From the NCBI RefSeq assembly GCF_004011505.1, contig NZ_SAUN01000001.1:4340001-4404000 (forward strand): DNA of 64,000 bases, given 5' to 3'. This DNA comes from Nonomuraea polychroma (lineage in GTDB: Bacteria > Actinomycetota > Actinomycetes > Streptosporangiales > Streptosporangiaceae). Position 1 is the stretch's first letter. Each line of letters opens with the position of its first letter. A program made the position numbers and the translations under genes. Positions 59,951-64,000 of this stretch are shown here, piece by piece. The notes beneath the pieces were generated by a model that had not been told where the DNA came from, ran no database searches, and saw only the letters and a list, made by a program, of their open reading frames with translations.

Positions 59951-60772
59951 ATGACGAGCCCTGTAGTCGTAGGCGTGGACGACTCTGAAGAGAGCCTGCG
60001 GGCTGTGGAGTGGGCCGCCGGCGAGGCCGAACGCCGCCGTCGGCCGCTGCAGATCCTCCACGCCTTCATCTGGCCCCTCCTGGGAGTCCCCCTCGGACCG
60101 GCACCGGGAGCGCCCCCCGAAGGCGGCCTCCGGCACGCCGCCGAACGCGTCCTGGCCACCGCACTGGACCGTGCGCGGGCGGTCGCCCCCGGCATCGAGG
60201 TGACCACCAGCCTGCCGGAAACCGAGCCCGCCACCGCACTGCTGCACGACTCTCACCAAGCAGAGCTCCTTGTCGTGGGCAGCCGCGGGCTGGGAGAAAT
60301 CGGCGGCCTGCTTCTGGGATCGGTAGGCGCCCGGCTCGCGACCGAGGCCGCCTGCCCCGTCGTCGTCGTACGCGGACCCTTCACACCACACGGACCTGTC
60401 GTGGTCGGCATCGCCGGCCACGACGAGAGCGAGGCGTTGCTGAGCTTCGCGTTCGCGTACGCCACCCGGACGGCGAACACCGTGACACTGGCGCACGTCG
60501 GCGCCGACGGATCAGCCGGCCCAGGTCGCGCCGTCCTGCCGGAGCACTTCCTGGACCGGTGGCAGGAGCGCTACCCCGCAGTCGCCGTCGTCCAGGAGTC
60601 TCTCGCCGGCCACCCGGGCAAGGCGCTGATGCGGGCCTCGTCCGAGGCATCCCTGCTCGTCGTCGGCTCTCACCACCGCCACGAGCTCAGCGCACTGGTG
60701 CACGGCTCGGTCAGCCAGGCTGTCCTGCACCACGCCACCTGCCCAGTGGCGATCATCCAGGTCCAGCAGTAG
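59951..60772 (+). CDS. tandem universal stress protein (two UspA domains)
   Basis: A 273-residue protein with two Usp domains (about 1-135 and 140-273). Each has the ATP-binding G-x2-G-x9-G-S pattern: VVGSRGLGEIGGLLLGSVG in the first; in the second the first loop reads VVGSHHRHELSALVHGSV. Usp proteins bind ATP and act in dormancy, hypoxia and energy stress. AAAGGA precedes ATG 59951. Promoter site G suggests membership in the ECF regulon. Confidence 0.9.
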   Translation: MTSPVVVGVDDSEESLRAVEWAAGEAERRRRPLQILHAFIWPLLGVPLGPAPGAPPEGGLRHAAERVLATALDRARAVAPGIEVTTSLPETEPATALLHDSHQAELLVVGSRGLGEIGGLLLGSVGARLATEAACPVVVVRGPFTPHGPVVVGIAGHDESEALLSFAFAYATRTANTVTLAHVGADGSAGPGRAVLPEHFLDRWQERYPAVAVVQESLAGHPGKALMRASSEASLLVVGSHHRHELSALVHGSVSQAVLHHATCPVAIIQVQQ

Positions 60773-60814
60773 GCAGCAGCGGTCGATCGGCGGCGGCCAG
60801 GTCCTTGATCCGCG

Positions 60815-61867
60815 TCAAGGGCCCGGCGGAATACAGTCGAGGATGACGTGCCCGCGCGCAGTGCTGTGAACGTCGGCGACATCGAGCCCGGCCTCGGCAG
60901 CGAGGGCGATGTAGTCCTCGACAGTGCGCTCGCGGCCGCCGCTGAGCAGGAGCATGCGCAGGTTCATCTCGGCGAACATGGCCGGGTCGTCACCGGAGTG
61001 GCCGTGTGACTCGATCACGACGACCCGTCCGTGCGGCCCGGCCGCGTCGGCGCACCGACGCAGGATCAGCAGGGCGTCGTCGTCGCCCCAGTCGTGCACC
61101 ACCCGCCCGAGCACGTACGCGTCACCCCCGGCGGGCAGCGGATCGAAGAAACTTTGGCCGACGAACGCGCACCGCGTATCCAACCCGCGCTCCGCCAGGT
61201 AGTGCCGGCCTCGGTCCACTGTGTCCGGCAGATCCACGAGCGTGGCCCGGATATCCGGGTGGGCGCGCAGCACTTCGGCGAGCAGGGCGCCGGTGCCACC
61301 GCCGACGTCGACCACGTGCCGCACACCGGACCAGTCGTACCCGCTGGCAGCATCGGCGACGTAGTCCGCTCCGGCCGCCATCATCGCGTCGAACGACACC
61401 CTCAGCTCTGGGTTCGCGGCGAGATGGCGCCAGAACGGGGCGCCGAAGACCGTCTCCCACGCCGGCTGCCCGGTGCGGACCGTGTGCAGCAGACCGATGA
61501 ATGCCAGGTCCATCTGCCCGCCGAAGCCGTCCAGGTCGAGCCGCGCCCGCATCCCGGAAGGGTGGTCGGACGCCAGCAGCGCGGCGGGCTCGTTGACCGC
61601 GAACGTGCCCGGCTCCGGTTCGGTGAAGACACCCCGGCAGACCAGGTGACGCAGCAGCCGGCCCAGCGCGTCGGCGTTGCTGTCAGACCGGCGTGCCAGC
61701 TCCTCGACCGGCACAGCGTCGCCGGCCATCAGATCGGTCAGCCGCAGCGAGGCCGCGACCCGCACCGCCATCGGCGTGACCAGGTCCGTTACGGGTGCCA
61801 GCACGTCCCATGCCGCTTGCCATGCCGATGGCCGGCCTTGCTCGTCGTGATCGTCCTCGGTGGTCAC
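60815..61867 (-). CDS. SAM-dependent O-methyltransferase (PF00891 type)
   Basis: A 350-residue small-molecule O-methyltransferase like those in natural-product clusters. N-terminal dimerisation domain with winged helix (AVRVAASLRLTDLM), SAM motif HVVDVGGGTGALLAEVLRA near residue 185, and catalytic His in GRVVHDWGDDDALLIL near 262. The acceptor is unknown. No biosynthetic partners are adjacent except the SARP-type regulator 1 kb away. Confidence 0.88.
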   Translation of the reverse strand: MTTEDDHDEQGRPSAWQAAWDVLAPVTDLVTPMAVRVAASLRLTDLMAGDAVPVEELARRSDSNADALGRLLRHLVCRGVFTEPEPGTFAVNEPAALLASDHPSGMRARLDLDGFGGQMDLAFIGLLHTVRTGQPAWETVFGAPFWRHLAANPELRVSFDAMMAAGADYVADAASGYDWSGVRHVVDVGGGTGALLAEVLRAHPDIRATLVDLPDTVDRGRHYLAERGLDTRCAFVGQSFFDPLPAGGDAYVLGRVVHDWGDDDALLILRRCADAAGPHGRVVVIESHGHSGDDPAMFAEMNLRMLLLSGGRERTVEDYIALAAEAGLDVADVHSTARGHVILDCIPPGP

Positions 61868-62005
61868 GCCCGGGCACTCTCCTCGCGCCGGATCAAGGCT
61901 TCCTTGCCCGAAGCTACCACGCGACCGATCGGCTCGGTCTTGCCACCAGCCTGCCGATCGAAGGGCGAAGAGCCAGCATGACCGGCAGATCGGGCGCTAC
62001 CGGAC

Positions 62006-62719
62006 TCACGTCGGTTCGGCGCGCCGGGTCGTGCTCGCGTCGGCGAGTGGTGTGGCGGGGTTGAAGCCTCTCGTGAGCAGCCAGAGCGCGAGCACCATTT
62101 CATTCACCGCCAGCGGGACGATGAGGATGGTGTGCAGCGGCGAGGAGAGGCTGAGCACGCCGAACATGACGAGGAGGCCGTCGGCCAGATACGGCGCCAC
62201 CGCGGCCAGCGCCCAGGCCGATATCAGCCGGGGGACCATCGATGACCGGTAGAGCACCCAGTTGAGCAGCAGGACACTCAGGCAGAAGAAGATCGAACTT
62301 ACGGGGTGGCCCCAGTCGTCGTAGGTCTGCGACCACGTGTACGCCGCCTGGAGGCGGGCGTCGGCGTTCGACGAGTTGGGCGACGAGGCCTCTCGGCTGA
62401 CGGCCACCACCATCAGCGGACCGATGGCGCCGGGGAGCAGGAGGACGACCTCGACCGTCCTGGACACGACGTACCCGAGCGCCAGCGGTTCGCTGCGCTC
62501 CTTCAGCACGGGAAAGATCAACGGTGGGATCATGGCGATGGCGGCAGCCATGATCAGCACCATGAGCGCGCCGGTCGTCGTGGTCCGGGCGCCCTGTATC
62601 ACGGCCTCGCGTGAGAGCTCTGTGTCTGGTTGTCCGAGGAACACCACGCTCAGCACGCCCGCGGCCGTCGCGATGAAGAAAAGGACACCGACGGCTCGTG
62701 CCGTCGTCCGCCTGCGCAT
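62006..62719 (-). CDS. DUF4386 family membrane protein
   Basis: A 237-residue protein with about six membrane segments, starting at VGVLFFIATAAGVLSVVFLG. The pattern, including VSRTVEVVLLLPGAIGPL and the loop with WGHPVSSIFFCLSVLLLNWVLY, matches DUF4386, of unknown function. ATG 62719 is the family start; the longer open frame upstream is not protein-like. It is divergent from the SARP-type gene. Confidence 0.75.
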   Translation of the reverse strand: MRRRTTARAVGVLFFIATAAGVLSVVFLGQPDTELSREAVIQGARTTTTGALMVLIMAAAIAMIPPLIFPVLKERSEPLALGYVVSRTVEVVLLLPGAIGPLMVVAVSREASSPNSSNADARLQAAYTWSQTYDDWGHPVSSIFFCLSVLLLNWVLYRSSMVPRLISAWALAAVAPYLADGLLVMFGVLSLSSPLHTILIVPLAVNEMVLALWLLTRGFNPATPLADASTTRRAEPT

Positions 62720-62933
62720 AGCCTGGCTCCTATGGTCCGATGTCGTCCGATCGAGGGCTCGGTCCGGCCCGCTGGCTTCCACCGCGCTGCCGGTCACACT
62801 CCCACCGTGGCCGAGCCCGGTGTGCCAGTGGTGGGCCGGCGGTGTGCGGGCGGTTGGGGGATCCCGCCGCGGTGTTGCCCGCGCGGTCTGGCCGTGGCAG
62901 GCTCGGCTGAGGCCGAGGTTCGGGAGCAGCCCT

Positions 62934-64000
62934 GTGGTCTGGATCCGGGTGTTCGGCGGCGTCGGCGCCGAGACCGATGACGGGCAGCCGATCGACGTCG
63001 GATCGGGCAGGACCCAGGCACTGCTGGGTGCCCTGGCGATGTCGCCCGGCTCCCCCGTCCCGGTCACCCGCCTCATCGAGCTGGTGTGGGGCGACGCGCC
63101 GCCGCGGACCGCGGCGAAGACCCTGCAATGGCACGTGGCCCGGTTACGCAAGGGACTGGGCCACGCCGCCATCAGGCGGGTCGGTGCCGCGTACCGCCTC
63201 GACGTGCCGCCCGACGCGGTCGATGTCGCACGGTTCCGGAGGCACCTTCGCGAGGGTGACGTCGGCGCGGCCCTCGCGGAGTGGACGGGAATCCCACTGG
63301 CGGGCGTGGACGCTCCGGGCCTCGCCGCGACGGTGGACGGCCTCGCGGAGCAATGGCTCGGCGCGGTCGAGGACGACCTCGAAAGCAGCGTGGACTCCGA
63401 CCCGCACGCGTCCATCGCCGCGTTGACAGAGCTGGTCGGGCGCCATCCCCTCCGTGAAGGACTCTGGGCCTTGCTGATGACCGCGCTCGCCCGTACCGGA
63501 CGCCGGGGCGATGCGCTGGCCGCGTACCGGCAGGCCCGGCACCACCTCATCGAGCAGCTTGGCATCGAACCCGGACCGCGGCTGCGGGAGCTGGAATCGC
63601 TGATTCTTCGTGAGGACGAGCGGCTGCGCGAGCCTGACGCGCCGGCGTCGGCGCCAGGCGGGCAGGAAGGCAACCTGCCCCGCCGTCTGAGTCCTCTGAT
63701 CGGCCGGGACGACGCCCTCCGTACCATCGACGACGTGATCGCCGGGGCGACGGTGATCACCCTGGTGGGGCCGGGCGGGATCGGCAAGACCCGGCTCGCC
63801 CTGGCGGCGGGAAGACGCGTGGCCGCCGATCGAGGATGGCGTGCCTGGTTCGTCGAACTGGCCGAGATCAACTCCTCCAGCGATGTGCCACGCGCGGTGG
63901 CCGGCACGCTCGGGGTCGCGCAGCGGCCCGGCCGCAGCCTCACCGAGTCGGTCGTCACCGCTCTGGGGTCCCGTCCCGCGCTGCTGATCGTCGACAACTG
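62934..64000 (+). CDS. AfsR/SARP-type regulator with BTAD and NB-ARC domains, 3' end outside the window
   Basis: The open frame runs off the window. Residues 1-95 form an OmpR-like winged helix (RVFGGVGAETDDGQPIDVG, ELVWGDAPPRTAAKTLQWHV), then a BTAD domain of helical repeats (about 100-240, GLWALLMTALARTGRRGDAL). An NB-ARC ATPase begins with Walker A LVGPGGIGKTRLALAAG near residue 275. Such proteins activate secondary-metabolite or sugar genes. GTG 62934 has GGGAG 7 bases upstream. Confidence 0.85.
   Translation, partial: MVWIRVFGGVGAETDDGQPIDVGSGRTQALLGALAMSPGSPVPVTRLIELVWGDAPPRTAAKTLQWHVARLRKGLGHAAIRRVGAAYRLDVPPDAVDVARFRRHLREGDVGAALAEWTGIPLAGVDAPGLAATVDGLAEQWLGAVEDDLESSVDSDPHASIAALTELVGRHPLREGLWALLMTALARTGRRGDALAAYRQARHHLIEQLGIEPGPRLRELESLILREDERLREPDAPASAPGGQEGNLPRRLSPLIGRDDALRTIDDVIAGATVITLVGPGGIGKTRLALAAGRRVAADRGWRAWFVELAEINSSSDVPRAVAGTLGVAQRPGRSLTESVVTALGSRPALLIVDN

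Noticed and set aside
1..64000. DosR-type boxes, CRISPR arrays, tRNA or rRNA genes
   Set aside because: I looked for these and saw none; no direct-repeat array or cloverleaf was recognised by eye.

Overview
The window is high-GC DNA (by eye about 70 percent G+C) with dense gene packing, many four-base start/stop overlaps and GTG starts. It carries a WhiB protein, three very large LAL-type LuxR regulators, a SARP/AfsR-type regulator and ABC sugar importers without their own ATPase. This suggests a filamentous actinomycete, possibly Streptosporangiales (Nonomuraea-like). The lineage is an inference from gene content.

Layout. 1-8.1 kb: sugar and small-molecule catabolism (lipoprotein solute-binding protein cut by the window edge, adenosine-deaminase-family enzyme, DUF899 protein, YdjC/ChbG deacetylase with a GPH-type symporter, a frameshifted beta-propeller fragment, a galactonate-dehydratase-like enolase and a mutarotase-like protein). 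8.1-38.9 kb: a patchwork of stress and energy genes (lone cytochrome b, cupins, OsmC/Ohr, patatin-glycosyltransferase operon, ferritin-like protein, alpha/beta hydrolases, STAS, WhiB, P-type cation ATPase, arginine deiminase operon, NDH-2), interleaved with three LAL regulators. 38.9-44 kb: a decayed region with integrase remnants, an ECF sigma factor that has lost its usual C-terminal domain, a secreted hydrolase, a 5'-truncated metallo-beta-lactamase-fold gene and a secreted beta-solenoid-like protein. 44-57.3 kb: a sugar-catabolic locus (SorC regulator, nucleoside-hydrolase-like protein, ABC importer, TIM-barrel isomerase, split transketolase, FGGY kinase, then a TnpB remnant, an apiosidase-like glycoside hydrolase and a TetR regulator). 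57.3-64 kb: SDR/ArsR pair, kinase remnant, tandem universal stress protein, O-methyltransferase, DUF4386 protein and the start of a SARP regulator.

Two signals stand out. First, ten intergenic sites share the pattern TGTCACA-N14/15-CCGGTC (one CGTCACA, one TGTCACG, one CCTGTC). Each points toward a start codon, mostly 34-62 bases downstream. They sit before the cytochrome b, cupin, osmC, patatin, NmrA, alpha/beta hydrolase, P-type ATPase, arginine deiminase, NDH-2 and universal stress genes. The pattern fits the promoter type of ECF41/SigJ sigma factors, and an ECF41-like sigma gene lies within the window. I read this as one stress or energy regulon of about 20 genes spread over 52 kb. Second, the 44-57 kb locus has the parts expected of a non-oxidative D-apiose pathway: extracellular or cytoplasmic apiosidase-like hydrolase, importer, isomerase, FGGY kinase and split transketolase. 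The substrate is inferred, not shown.

Pseudogenes and remnants are common. At least nine broken genes are described below, mostly next to regulon promoters or near the transposon and integrase debris.
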